NCBI RefSeq assembly: GCF_030269485.1
Contig: NZ_BSTL01000004.1
Span: 186,001 to 250,000, forward strand
Reading direction: 5' to 3'
Source: Actinoplanes sp. NBRC 103695
GTDB lineage: Bacteria > Actinomycetota > Actinomycetes > Mycobacteriales > Micromonosporaceae
DNA length: 64,000 nt
The notes under the pieces are model-generated. The model was not told the DNA's origin. It saw nothing but the letters and a program-made list of their open reading frames with translations, and made no database searches. Both the position numbers and the translations under genes were made by a program. The first letter of the stretch is position 1. Each line of letters begins with the position of its first letter. Positions 7,317 to 15,221 of this stretch are shown here, piece by piece.

Positions 7317-9443
7317 CTATCCGGGGACGCGTACCCGGTGCAGGGTTTGCCGGACCTCGTTGCCCTTGCCGTCGGCCGCCGAGATGCGCAGCGACACGTC
7401 GGCGCCGGCGGCGGGACGCAGGTGGGCGACGCCGCGGTCGCCGACGCGCGTGTAGAACGGCCGGCGCCACGTGTGCCCGCCGTCGTAGGAGACGTCGAGC
7501 GTGAACCTCGGCACCAGCGGCAGGGTGAGGGCCAGCATCCCGCCGGCCAGCGGTGACAGGACGACCGGCGCGGCGCTCACCGGCACGCGCGCGGAGCGGA
7601 ACGACCACTCGCTGTCGGTGGCGGTCCAGCGCGCGGCCGCCACGGCCCGGCCGGACACCGCGGTGTACAACTGCTGGAAGCTCTGCGCCTGAGCGGTCAG
7701 GGCGAGATCGGCGAGACCGACCATCGCGTACGCCGGGGTGGCGTCGGGTCGTGGCGGCGGCATCGTCGCCGACCGTCCGGTGCGGGCGTCCAGCGTCACG
7801 TTCCCCGGCGAGGTGACCGTGCGGCGGATCAACGTCACCGCGCCGTCGGCCTCGGCGATCGCCGCGTCGATGGTCCAGCGGCCGGTCGGCATCGCGAAGG
7901 TCCCCGCGCGGGACAGGTCGACGAAGCGTGTCCCGTCCGACGCCCCGGCCAGCACGCGCCGGGTCGCCACCCCGGCGCGGTCGCGGAAGTCCACCGCCAG
8001 CGAACTGCGGACCAGCGGCGCGGGCGTGGGGGAGAGCTGCGGGATCGCCGTGCTCGCGATGGCCTTGGCGACGTCCAGCCGGCCCACCCCGCCGGGCGGC
8101 GCCCGATCGCGCAACGGTGTCGCCGCGCCGATCAGGGACGCCTCGAGCTGCGCCGGTGACCACTCGGGATGCTGCTGCGCGAGCAGGGCGGCGGCGCCGG
8201 CCACGTGCGGCGCGGCCGCGGAGGTGCCGCTGAGAGTGGTGTACGCCGTCCCGGGCAGTCCCGAGTCGCCGGACCGGGCAGCGGTGATCGCCACGCCCGG
8301 CGCCACGATGTCGGGCTTGTCGACGAGCTCCCGGGCGAGCATGTCGTCCTCAGTGGACGCCCCGACCGAGAGCGCGGCGGGCGCCGACGCCGGTGACAGG
8401 ACCGTCCCGTCGTTGCCCGCGGCGGCCACGAAGAGCGTCCCGTACGCCGAACTGAGCCGTTCCACCGCTTCCTCGAGCAGATCGGTGCCGGGCGTGGCGG
8501 GCTCGCCGACGCTGAGGTTGACCACCTTGGCACCCTTGTCGCGCACCGCCCAGTCCATGCCGTCGAGGATCGCCGACTCGGGACAGCCGCCGGCCGTGCA
8601 CACCGTCGCGCTGTACAGCCGCGCGTCCGGCGCCATGCCCCGGTATCGTCCCGCCGACGCCGCACCGGAACCGGCCAGGATCGACGCGACGTGCGTGCCG
8701 TGGCCCTGCCGGTCGACCGTGCCGTCGCCGTGCGCGCCGGTGAAGTCGGCCGTCCCGGCGACCGCGCCGGCCAGGTCGGGGTGGTCCACGTCGACGCCGG
8801 TGTCCAGCACCGCCACCCGCACACCGCTGCCGGTCAGACCGGCCGCCCACGCGGCGGGCGCGCCGACCAGCGGGATGCTCACATCGCTCTGCGGCTCGGC
8901 CAGCCCGTCCAGCCACACCTTGCGGTAGCCGACCGTGCCACGGGTGAGGGCCGACCACAGGGCCGGGGTCTGCGCGCGCTCCACCCGTACCGCGGAACCG
9001 TCGAGCGCGGCCAGCTCACGGGCCGGCGCCCCGGCGAAGAGCTCGGCCGACGCCCCGCGGCCGGTGAACGTCACGATCAGCGGCAGGTCGGCACGCCGAT
9101 CGTCGTAGCCGGCGTCGAGCAGCCCCGTCACGTCGAACAGCCGCGGGTCCAGACGGTCGTCGTTGAGCAGCGCGAGCGCGTCGACCGGCACCACCGACAG
9201 GCGGCCGTCGACGTAGCGGGAGAGCAGCGCCACCTCGGCGCGCCCGGACCCGGGAACCCGCCCCGCGGACCGCCCGTCGGCCGTCACCAGCACCCGGTCG
9301 CCACTGATCAGCGTCACGGTGCGGGCCTGGCTCTCGGTCACCGGCTCGGGGGCCGGGGCGGGCGCGGCATGGGCGATCGAGGGTGCGGAGAGGAGGCCCG
9401 CCGCGAGGAGGGTGAGCATCGCCAGACCGGCCCGCACGCTCAC
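7317..9443 (-). CDS. Secreted subtilisin-like serine protease (S8)
   Basis: Exported protease of 708 residues. A signal peptide (residues 1-27, ending AHA) and a propeptide precede the S8 catalytic domain. The triad is Asp214 (VAVLDTGVDVDHPDL), His248 (GHGTHVAS) and Ser408 (LSGTSAAAPHVAG), with the oxyanion Asn in AAAGNDG. Roughly 200 residues follow with beta-rich character and no named domain recognised. It degrades extracellular protein and probably matures by self-cleavage. GTG 9443 gives the signal peptide directly. The gene lies 35 bases after modC on the same strand, but a functional link to molybdate uptake is not suggested. DUF1684 follows immediately. Confidence 0.92.
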   Translation of the reverse strand: MSVRAGLAMLTLLAAGLLSAPSIAHAAPAPAPEPVTESQARTVTLISGDRVLVTADGRSAGRVPGSGRAEVALLSRYVDGRLSVVPVDALALLNDDRLDPRLFDVTGLLDAGYDDRRADLPLIVTFTGRGASAELFAGAPARELAALDGSAVRVERAQTPALWSALTRGTVGYRKVWLDGLAEPQSDVSIPLVGAPAAWAAGLTGSGVRVAVLDTGVDVDHPDLAGAVAGTADFTGAHGDGTVDRQGHGTHVASILAGSGAASAGRYRGMAPDARLYSATVCTAGGCPESAILDGMDWAVRDKGAKVVNLSVGEPATPGTDLLEEAVERLSSAYGTLFVAAAGNDGTVLSPASAPAALSVGASTEDDMLARELVDKPDIVAPGVAITAARSGDSGLPGTAYTTLSGTSAAAPHVAGAAALLAQQHPEWSPAQLEASLIGAATPLRDRAPPGGVGRLDVAKAIASTAIPQLSPTPAPLVRSSLAVDFRDRAGVATRRVLAGASDGTRFVDLSRAGTFAMPTGRWTIDAAIAEADGAVTLIRRTVTSPGNVTLDARTGRSATMPPPRPDATPAYAMVGLADLALTAQAQSFQQLYTAVSGRAVAAARWTATDSEWSFRSARVPVSAAPVVLSPLAGGMLALTLPLVPRFTLDVSYDGGHTWRRPFYTRVGDRGVAHLRPAAGADVSLRISAADGKGNEVRQTLHRVRVPG

Positions 9444-9478
9444 CTCGCTCCCGTACGCCGCGATTGACGACGGTGAGT

Positions 9479-10696
9479 CTACGCGGGATAACTACGCGCT
9501 TCGGAAGCCTTGACGGACGCCCAGATGTGCCGACCTGGCGCCAGGTCGAGGTCGACCGCCGCGGCCGGGGTCACATCGGCCGCGACCGGCGCCGGTCCGG
9601 TGAGCTCGATGCGCAGGCTGTCGCCGTGCCGGGCGATCGCCGCGACCTCGGCCGGCCAGGTGTTGCGCGGGCTCCCCTCCGGCCGCTCGGCCCACAACGC
9701 GACCGCGGCCGGCGGGAACGCCACGAAAACCTCGCCCTCGCCCCGGTCCGCGGTCGTCAGGTCGAATTCCTCACTCACGCGTACGGTGTGCCCGCTCGCG
9801 ACGCCCCGGTACAGGTTGAGCCCGACCAGCCGGGCGACGTAGTCGGTCCGCGGCCGGCTGGTGATGGTGGCCGCGTCCCCGACCTGCACCACCGCGCCGT
9901 CCTCGACGATGACCAGCCGGTCGGCCAGCATCATCGCGTCCAGCGGGTCATGGGTGACCAGCACCGTGGCGCCCGGATGGCTCGCCAGCCGCGTGCGCAG
10001 ATGCGCGCGGGTGTCCATCCGGGTGCGTGCGTCCAGCGCGGCGAGCGGCTCGTCCAGCAGCAGCAGGCGCGGCTCGGTGACCAGCGCCCGCGCCAGAGCC
10101 ACCCGCTGCGCCTGCCCACCGGACAGCTGCCGCGGCTTCTTCCGGGCGTGCTCGGCCAGCCCGACCAGCTCCAGCCACTCCGCCGCCGCCCGCCGCGCCT
10201 CGCCCTTATCCACACCCCGGCACCGCGGCCCGAACGCCACATTCTCCAGAGCGCTCAGATGCGGGAAGAGCAGATAGTCCTGGAACACCACGCCGATCCG
10301 CCGCTGCTCCGGCGGCAGCCCGTCGATCCTCCGCCCGTCCAGCGTGACGTAGCCGCCGGCCCGCTCGCCCAGCTCGCCTCGCTCGGCCCGATCGCCCCCC
10401 GCGTCTCGCTCGGCCTGCTCCGCTTGCTCGCCGTGCCCCTCTCCGCCTTGCCCCACTCTGCCTTGCCCGTCTCTCGCGGCCTTCTCGGCGTTCCCGCCTT
10501 TCCCTCCACGTCGGACATTCCCGCCTTGCCTGTTCTGCCCTTCCAGCGGGATAAGGCCGGCCAGCGCTCGCAGCGCGGTGGTCTTGCCCGCGCCGTTCGG
10601 GCCGAGCAGCGCCACCACCTCGCCCGACTCGACGGTCAAAGGGAGGTCCAGCTGGAACTTTGCTCTGCTTACTACTAGACGCGCGTCAAGGCTCAT
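9479..10696 (-). CDS. modC: Molybdate ABC transporter ATP-binding protein with a low-complexity insert
   Basis: ATPase subunit of the molybdate importer, 405 residues, cytoplasmic face of the membrane. Walker A is GPNGAGKTT (about 32-40), the Q-loop GVVFQDYLLFPH, the signature LSGGQAQRVALARAL, and Walker B LLLLDEPLAALD; a TOBE-type region follows. Between Walker A and the Q-loop, residues 53-115 form a Gly/Glu/Arg/Gln-rich insert that I do not know from ModC proteins. Codons 7-13 (CTA GTA GTA AGC AGA GCA AAG) are rare in this genome and contain the dispersed 15-bp repeat core. The start ATG 10696 overlaps the modB stop by 4 bases (ATGA). Confidence 0.9.
   Translation of the reverse strand: MSLDARLVVSRAKFQLDLPLTVESGEVVALLGPNGAGKTTALRALAGLIPLEGQNRQGGNVRRGGKGGNAEKAARDGQGRVGQGGEGHGEQAEQAERDAGGDRAERGELGERAGGYVTLDGRRIDGLPPEQRRIGVVFQDYLLFPHLSALENVAFGPRCRGVDKGEARRAAAEWLELVGLAEHARKKPRQLSGGQAQRVALARALVTEPRLLLLDEPLAALDARTRMDTRAHLRTRLASHPGATVLVTHDPLDAMMLADRLVIVEDGAVVQVGDAATITSRPRTDYVARLVGLNLYRGVASGHTVRVSEEFDLTTADRGEGEVFVAFPPAAVALWAERPEGSPRNTWPAEVAAIARHGDSLRIELTGPAPVAADVTPAAAVDLDLAPGRHIWASVKASEARSYPA
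10352..10540 (-). other. Insert of about 63 codons inside modC
   Basis: This stretch encodes a Gly/Glu/Arg/Gln/Ala-rich segment between Walker A and the Q-loop of ModC, where related ATPases have only a short turn (ALAGL-PL then YVTLDGRRI). The DNA is made of related short units of the type TTGCC/TTCCC-CGCC and is less GC-rich than the flanks. It looks like an in-frame expansion. It should form a surface loop if translated. Confidence 0.6.
10658..10672 (-). repeat. Dispersed repeat core inside modC (copy I)
   Basis: The 15-base core GTAAGCAGAGCAAAG, otherwise found between genes in this window, lies in frame in modC as codons GTA AGC AGA GCA AAG. The flanks do not match the longer GGTGCGTAT element. 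A chance exact 15-base match is very unlikely in 64 kb, and the codons used are rare here. Confidence 0.7.
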
Positions 10697-11472
10697 GCGG
10701 TCAGCCACCGGTCGCGCAGTGCCGCCAGGATGCCGACCGAGACCACGAGCAGAACCAGGCTGAGGACGATGGCCGAGTCCAGATCCTGTTCCAGCGCGAG
10801 ATAGACCGCCAGCGGCATCGTCTGGGTGCGCCCGGGAAAGTTGCCGGCGAACGTGATGGTCGCGCCGAACTCGCCCAGCGCCCGCGCCCAGCAGAGCACC
10901 GCGCCGGCCGCCACCCCCGGCGCGATCAGCGGCAGCGTCACGCGGCGGAACGCGGTCCAACGGTTCGCACCGAGGGTCGCCGCCGCCTCCTCGTACCGGG
11001 CGTCCGCCGCGCGCAGCGCACCCTCCACCGAGATGATCAGGAACGGCATCGCCACGAACGCCTCGGCCAGCACCACCCCGGCGGTGGTGAACGGCAGGCT
11101 CACCCCGAACGTCGCGTCCAGCCACGACCCGACCAGCCCGCGCCGGCCGAAGACCAGCAGCAGCGCCACCCCGCCCACCACCGGCGGCAGCACCAGCGGC
11201 ACGGTGACCAGCGCCCGGACGAACCGCAGACCGGGCAGCCCGCTGCGGGCGAGCACCCAGGCCAGCGGCACGCCGAGCGCCAGGCACAGCAGCGTCGCCA
11301 GCGACGCGGTCAGCAGCGACAGGCGCAGCGCGGCCAGCACACCGGGCTCGGTCAGCCGTTGCGGCAGCGTCGACCAGGGCGCCCGGATCAGCAACCCGAG
11401 CAGGGGCAGGACCAGGAACGCCAGCCCGATCAGAGCGGGCAGCGCCAGCGCGAGAGGAGCCCGCCGCCTCAG
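10693..11472 (-). CDS. modB: Molybdate ABC transporter permease, probable CTG start
   Basis: Membrane subunit of the molybdate importer. The binding-protein-dependent permease motif EEAAATLGANRWTAFRRVTLPLIAPG (EAA loop) and about six hydrophobic helices are clear. From the first standard start codon (TTG 11394) the protein would be 233 residues and lack its first membrane helix. In the same frame, 26 codons upstream of that TTG encode RRRAPLALALPALIGLAFLV and more, a proper first helix, and no ATG, GTG or TTG occurs there. CTG at 11472-11470 overlaps the modA stop as CTGA, the same 4-base geometry as the other overlaps in the operon. I therefore annotate a CTG start (259 residues); this is inference. 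Confidence 0.85.
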   Translation of the reverse strand: MRRRAPLALALPALIGLAFLVLPLLGLLIRAPWSTLPQRLTEPGVLAALRLSLLTASLATLLCLALGVPLAWVLARSGLPGLRFVRALVTVPLVLPPVVGGVALLLVFGRRGLVGSWLDATFGVSLPFTTAGVVLAEAFVAMPFLIISVEGALRAADARYEEAAATLGANRWTAFRRVTLPLIAPGVAAGAVLCWARALGEFGATITFAGNFPGRTQTMPLAVYLALEQDLDSAIVLSLVLLVVSVGILAALRDRWLTA

Positions 11473-12254
11473 GGCTTCTGGAACCCCGCGTCGGCGAGCA
11501 CCTTCTGCGCGGGCTCGGACTGGACATAGGCGACGAACACCGCGGCCGCGGCCGGGTTGGCGGCGTTCTTCAGGGCGACGATCGGGTAGTCGTTGATCGC
11601 CTTGGCGGATTCCGGGAACTCCACGCCGTCCACATCGGCGGCCGCCGCCCTGGCGTCGGTCCGGTAGACCAGCGCCGCGTCCACCTCACCGAGCTTAACC
11701 TTGGCGAGCGCGGCCCTCACGTCCTGTTCCTGGGTGACCGGGGTGACCTTGACGTTCGCCGCGGCCAGCGCCTTCTTCGCCGCCGCTCCACAGGGCACCT
11801 GCCCGGCGCAGAGCGCAACCTTGAGGTCCGGCCTCGCCAGCGCGGCCAGGGAGCTCACACCCTTCGGGTTGCCCTTCGGCACCGCGATCACGAGCTGGTT
11901 CTTCACGAACGTGGCCGGCGCGCTCGCGCCGTCGCCGGCGTCGATCACCGTCGTCATGGTGGCCGGGCTGGCCGAGGCGAACACGTCGGCGGGCGCGCCC
12001 GAGGTGATCTGGGTGGCCAGGCCGGAGCTGCCACCGAACGAGAAGGACACCTTGGCGCCCGGGTTGGCCGCCTCGAAATCCTTGCCGATGCGGGTGAACG
12101 ACTCGGTCAGCGAGGCCGCCGCGAGCACGGTCACCGAGCCGGAGACGCCGCCGCCCTGGGGGCTCGGCGGGACGGGCGCCGGTTTCACCGGGTCGTCCGA
12201 GCCGCACCCGGTGAGCACCAGAAGTGCTGCCAGCGCGACGATCCGCTTCCTCAT
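11469..12254 (-). CDS. modA: Molybdate ABC transporter substrate-binding lipoprotein
   Basis: Extracytoplasmic molybdate/tungstate receptor of 261 residues. Residues 1-17 form a lipoprotein signal with lipobox LVLTGC, so it is anchored in the membrane. The ModA pattern is present: VTVLAAASLTESFTRIGKDF, FSFGGSSGLATQI (oxyanion-binding Ser), GAPADVFASASPATM, and VYRTDARAAAADVDGVEFPE near the C-terminus. It delivers the oxyanion to ModBC. ATG 12254 overlaps the TGA of the upstream regulator by one base (TGATG), so the regulator, modA, modB and modC form one translationally coupled unit. Confidence 0.93.
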   Translation of the reverse strand: MRKRIVALAALLVLTGCGSDDPVKPAPVPPSPQGGGVSGSVTVLAAASLTESFTRIGKDFEAANPGAKVSFSFGGSSGLATQITSGAPADVFASASPATMTTVIDAGDGASAPATFVKNQLVIAVPKGNPKGVSSLAALARPDLKVALCAGQVPCGAAAKKALAAANVKVTPVTQEQDVRAALAKVKLGEVDAALVYRTDARAAAADVDGVEFPESAKAINDYPIVALKNAANPAAAAVFVAYVQSEPAQKVLADAGFQKP

Positions 12255-12649
12255 CAGTTGTCTCCCCGTTCCACCACGACCGTGGTCGACTTGATCACGG
12301 CAACCGCCCGCGAACCGACCTCGAGCTGAAGCTCGTCGACCGCCTCGCGGCTCATCAGCGACACCACGCGATGCGGCCCGGCCTGGATGTCCACCTGGGC
12401 CATCACCGTGTCGCGGGAGATCGCGGTGACGATGCCGGGCAGCCGGTTGCGCGCGGACGACCGGCCGGCGCCCGCATCCGGCTGGTCGGCCAGCGACCGG
12501 GCGAACGTCGCCAGGTCGGCGCCGGCGATCTCCCGGTGCCCCTGGCCGTCGCGGGCCGCGCCGAGCCGGCCCGCGTCGATCCACCGGCGCACCGTGTCCG
12601 GGCTGACACCGAGAAGTTCGGCCGCCTCTCCGATGCGATACGTCGTCAC
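12254..12649 (-). CDS. HTH-TOBE molybdate-responsive regulator
   Basis: Cytoplasmic protein of 131 residues. Residues 1-48 are a MerR/excisionase-type helix-turn-helix (YRIGEAAELLGVSPDTVRRWIDAGRLGA). Residues 67-131 are a mono-TOBE (molbindin) domain (RNRLPGIVTAISRDTVMAQVDIQAGPHRVVSLMSREAVDELQLEVGSRAVAVIKSTTVVVER), which binds molybdate. The domain pair fits a sensor that controls the modABC genes it precedes. This architecture differs from ModE (LysR-type HTH plus two TOBE domains). It starts at ATG 12649, 14 bases from the inverted repeat at 12664-12685, which could be its own operator. The domains are clear; the regulatory role is inferred. Confidence 0.88.
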   Translation of the reverse strand: MTTYRIGEAAELLGVSPDTVRRWIDAGRLGAARDGQGHREIAGADLATFARSLADQPDAGAGRSSARNRLPGIVTAISRDTVMAQVDIQAGPHRVVSLMSREAVDELQLEVGSRAVAVIKSTTVVVERGDN

Positions 12650-12663
12650 AAGGTCACCTTACG

Positions 12664-12685
12664 GTCGCAACTGCCAGTCTGCGAC
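12664..12685. promoter_or_regulatory. Inverted repeat upstream of the molybdate operon
   Basis: GTCGCA at 12664-12669 and TGCGAC at 12680-12685 are perfect 6-bp arms around 10 bases. The site lies 15 bases upstream of the start of the HTH-TOBE gene and within the divergent spacer with the TPR gene. It is a candidate operator for the HTH-TOBE protein; this is inferred from position. Confidence 0.35.
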
Positions 12686-12779
12686 AGCCGGAAGGCTCGC
12701 ATCTGCTGGAATTGTCATCGTCCGAATTCGATGCCGTCCGACATGGTAATTCGTGGGCCGGAAGGGGTAGGAACGAGGC

Positions 12780-13772
12780 ATGCCAGTCAGTGACAACCGT
12801 CTGGGGTTGGCGGACCCCGCTCGGAACCTCACTCCCCGTCCGCAGATGCGCCTGCGCGCGCCCGTCCCCCCACCGTCCGACCAGGCCGACCTCGCCCGCT
12901 ACCTGCGCGCCACGGCGGCCCGCGCGGACGCCGACGACCTGGACATGGCCTTCGGCAACTGCGCCGTCGCGATCGACGCCGCCGGTCGCTGGCGTGCCGG
13001 CCCTGCGCTCGCGGCGGCGTACTCGCTGCGCGCCTCGGTGGGCCGCCGGATGGGCCGGCTGCCCGCCGCCGAACGCGACGGCGAACTGGCCGCCCGCATG
13101 CAGGGCGACGACCCCTGGGACGACGCGGCCTTGTTGCTGCGCGCCCGCCGCGTCTCCACCCGGCTGGACACCGGCGACGTACCCGGCGCCGAGAAACTGC
13201 TGATCGGCTTCCGCGGCACCCTGCCCGACTCGCCGAGCGCCCTCGCGTTGCGTTACGCCCGCGGCCGCTTCTACGGCTGCGCCGGCCACCCCGGCGAGGC
13301 GCTGGCCGACCTCTTCGCCTGCGGTGAACGCCTCGCGGCCCGGCAGGCCGACCGTCCCGGCGTGCTGCCGTGGCGATCGGCGGCGGCCGCGGCGCTGGTG
13401 GCGACCGGCGCCACCGAGGCGGCCGCACGCCTGGTCGCCGCCGAGGTGGGTCTGGCCAGGCGGTCCGGTCCGGCGTCGGCCCTCGGCCGTGCGCTGCGGG
13501 TCGAGGGGATCGTCCCCGGCGGCCCCGGGATCGGCGCGCTCGACGAGGCGGTCAAGTTGCTGCAGCGGTCACCCCGCCGATTCGAGTACGCCCAGGCGCT
13601 CGTCGAACTGGGCACCGCGTTGAACGCGGCCCGCCGCCGCCCGCAGGCTCGCCGCGTCCTCCGCGAGGGAGTCCAGATCGCCACGGAGTGCGGCTCACCG
13701 GCGCTGGCCGCCCGCTCCCGCGCCGCCTACATCTCCGCCGGCGGAAAGCCCCACCAGCGCCGTCCCACGTAA
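12780..13772 (+). CDS. TPR-helical protein resembling the C-terminal part of a LuxR/AfsR-type regulator
   Basis: Protein of 330 residues made almost wholly of Ala/Arg/Leu-rich helical pairs (for example SALALRYARGRFYGCAGHPGE and AQALVELGTALNAARRRPQARRVLREGVQIATECGSPALAARSRAAYISAGG). The last part closely resembles the segment that comes just before the LuxR-type HTH in large ATP-binding LuxR-family regulators. Here a stop follows at once, and neither an ATPase P-loop nor an HTH is present. It may be a truncated remnant or a free-standing TPR partner protein. ATG 12780 has GAGG within 8 bases. I see no enzyme motif. Confidence 0.55.
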   Translation: MPVSDNRLGLADPARNLTPRPQMRLRAPVPPPSDQADLARYLRATAARADADDLDMAFGNCAVAIDAAGRWRAGPALAAAYSLRASVGRRMGRLPAAERDGELAARMQGDDPWDDAALLLRARRVSTRLDTGDVPGAEKLLIGFRGTLPDSPSALALRYARGRFYGCAGHPGEALADLFACGERLAARQADRPGVLPWRSAAAAALVATGATEAAARLVAAEVGLARRSGPASALGRALRVEGIVPGGPGIGALDEAVKLLQRSPRRFEYAQALVELGTALNAARRRPQARRVLREGVQIATECGSPALAARSRAAYISAGGKPHQRRPT

Positions 13773-13810
13773 ACATCCGCCAGAGCCCCAGCCCCGCCCG
13801 TCCGTCGTGC

Positions 13811-13971
13811 CCGCCGCGCCCGGCCATCGCGCCCGGCCATCGAGGCCGCTGCGCCCGGCCGTCATGTCCGGCCCCCGGGCCACCGTGTCCGCCCCCGCCA
13901 GCCGTCATGTCCGCCGCGCCCGGCCATCGCTCCCGGCCATCGCGGCCGCCGCGCCAGCCATCCTGTACGGC
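13811..13971. repeat. Degenerate 60-bp direct repeat with a 100-bp period
   Basis: The block at 13811-13871 recurs at 13911-13971 with a few changes; both begin CCGCCGCGCCCGGCCATCGC. Within each block CCCGGCCATCG is itself doubled, and GTCATGTCCG recurs in the spacer. It looks like old tandem duplication in a non-coding region. Confidence 0.75.
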
Positions 13972-14077
13972 CCACCCGGCCGTCGCGTCAGCTCCGGCCG
14001 CACGGCCGTGTCTGTGGCCCGCCGCCCGCCTCCTCGACGGGCGGTGACAGCGAATCCGACCTCGACACGCGACTAGC

Positions 14078-14103
14078 GGTGCGTATTGGTAAGCAGAGCA
14101 AAG
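14078..14103 (+). repeat. Dispersed GGTGCGTAT-core repeat, copy A
   Basis: GGTGCGTATTG followed by GTAAGCAGAGCAAAG. It shares the full 26-base consensus with copies B, C, F and (one base different) H. It is in the same orientation as copy B, 41 bases away. Confidence 0.85.
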
Positions 14104-14144
14104 AGCCTGGACGGACCAGGGCTGAGCTGGGCGTCTGCTGGGGT

Positions 14145-14170
14145 GGTGCGTATAGGTAAGCAGAGCAAAG
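14145..14170 (+). repeat. Dispersed GGTGCGTAT-core repeat, copy B
   Basis: GGTGCGTATAG followed by GTAAGCAGAGCAAAG, then CGGCCGGG. It is a direct repeat of copy A and differs only in the two variable bases of the consensus. Confidence 0.85.
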
Positions 14171-14398
14171 CGGCCGGGCTCACCCTTGGCCTCCGGCGTC
14201 GCTCGTTGCCACAGGGCCGGCGGTCGGAGGGGGACTGGGCAGGAAGAAAGGGGGAGGGTGAGTGCGCACGCAGAAGACGGGCGACGCCGGAGGCGGGCCG
14301 ACCTCGGTAGCTGCGGTCCGGGCCACCCACCCGGCTACGACATCGGTGTTGATCTTCGAGGCTGGGCGGCTCAGGCGGCGCGAACCACCGCAATGCCC

Positions 14399-15199
14399 TT
14401 AGGTGGTGAGGAGCGGGGCGCCGAAGAGGCGGTCGCTGAAGGCGCGGTAGCGGTGCAAGGCCCAGAAGAGCCAGCCGAGGCTGATCACGGCCAGGACGGC
14501 GAAGACGACGACGCCGGAGAAGGTGTCCCACAGGGTGTGCAGGATGACCGCGCCCGTGAAGGTCAGGGCGAACTCGAGGAGGCGCTTGGCGCTCGGGCTG
14601 GCCAGCAGGGCCCACAGGGCGCCGGCCGTCAAGCCGGTCCACGCGGTGTGGCCGGCGGGGGCGGTCAGGCCTCGGATGAAGAGCGTCTGCTCGACCGAGC
14701 CGATGTTGCCCTGGGAGGACAGCAGGGCGGTGAACGCGTACCCCATCGTCTCCAGGGCGGCGAAACCCATGCCCGCGGCGACGCCGATGATCAGGCCGTC
14801 GGAGGGGAGCCGGCGCTGGTGCCTCGCCAGCACGGTGAACAGCAGCAGCACCGGGACGATGAGCTTGGCCGACTCCTCGATCAGGGCGACCAGCAGCATC
14901 GGCAGCACGCCCAGCTTGTGCAGGGTGTTGTACTCCAGCGTGCCGGCCACCACGATGCCGATGACGCCGCCGAAGAAGGCCGCCACCACCAGGGCGGACG
15001 CGGGCACCTGCCAGCGGCCGGTCCGCGCCTGGGCGAAGGTCAGGAACGCCATCGGGACCACGGTCGCGCCCAGCAGGATCAGTGCCGGTACGAAGTTCGG
15101 GTTCTGTGTCCCCACCAGGGTGCGCAGCACCACGAAGTAGAGGATCAGACCGACCACGAGCACACCGAGCCACGCCCACCGGCGCGAACGATCACGCAT
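14399..15199 (-). CDS. PrsW-family intramembrane glutamic protease
   Basis: Integral membrane protein of 266 residues with seven to eight hydrophobic helices. It carries the PrsW/RCE1-like motifs: ALIEESAKLIVPV (the EExAK pair on one helix), GFAALETMGYAF, and the histidines in GHTAWTGLTAG and ILHTLWDTFSG. Relatives cleave membrane-bound anti-sigma factors (PrsW on RsiW in Bacillus), but no sigma/anti-sigma pair is near, so the substrate is unknown. ATG 15199 (MRDRSRRW, positive N-terminus before the first helix) is preferred over the longer start at 15250, which would overlap the exporter gene. It may be co-transcribed with the Bcr/CflA gene upstream. Confidence 0.87.
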   Translation of the reverse strand: MRDRSRRWAWLGVLVVGLILYFVVLRTLVGTQNPNFVPALILLGATVVPMAFLTFAQARTGRWQVPASALVVAAFFGGVIGIVVAGTLEYNTLHKLGVLPMLLVALIEESAKLIVPVLLLFTVLARHQRRLPSDGLIIGVAAGMGFAALETMGYAFTALLSSQGNIGSVEQTLFIRGLTAPAGHTAWTGLTAGALWALLASPSAKRLLEFALTFTGAVILHTLWDTFSGVVVFAVLAVISLGWLFWALHRYRAFSDRLFGAPLLTT

Positions 15200-15221
15200 G
15201 CTCGTAGTCTGTCCGATCTTC

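Larger units (their letters stand above)
13773..14398. other. Gene-free convergent spacer with repeats
   Basis: No convincing gene is present between the TPR gene and the convergent PrsW gene. The first half holds GC-rich degenerate repeats (a 60-bp block at 13811-13871 repeated at 13911-13971). The middle holds two direct copies of the dispersed GTAAGCAGAGCAAAG element. Open frames here use the repeated units and look like chance. Confidence 0.7.

Noticed and set aside
9479..11527. A single 682-residue ModC-like protein with a long N-terminal part
   Set aside because: The first 277 residues are another frame of modB. The ATPase begins at ATG 10696, which overlaps the modB stop.
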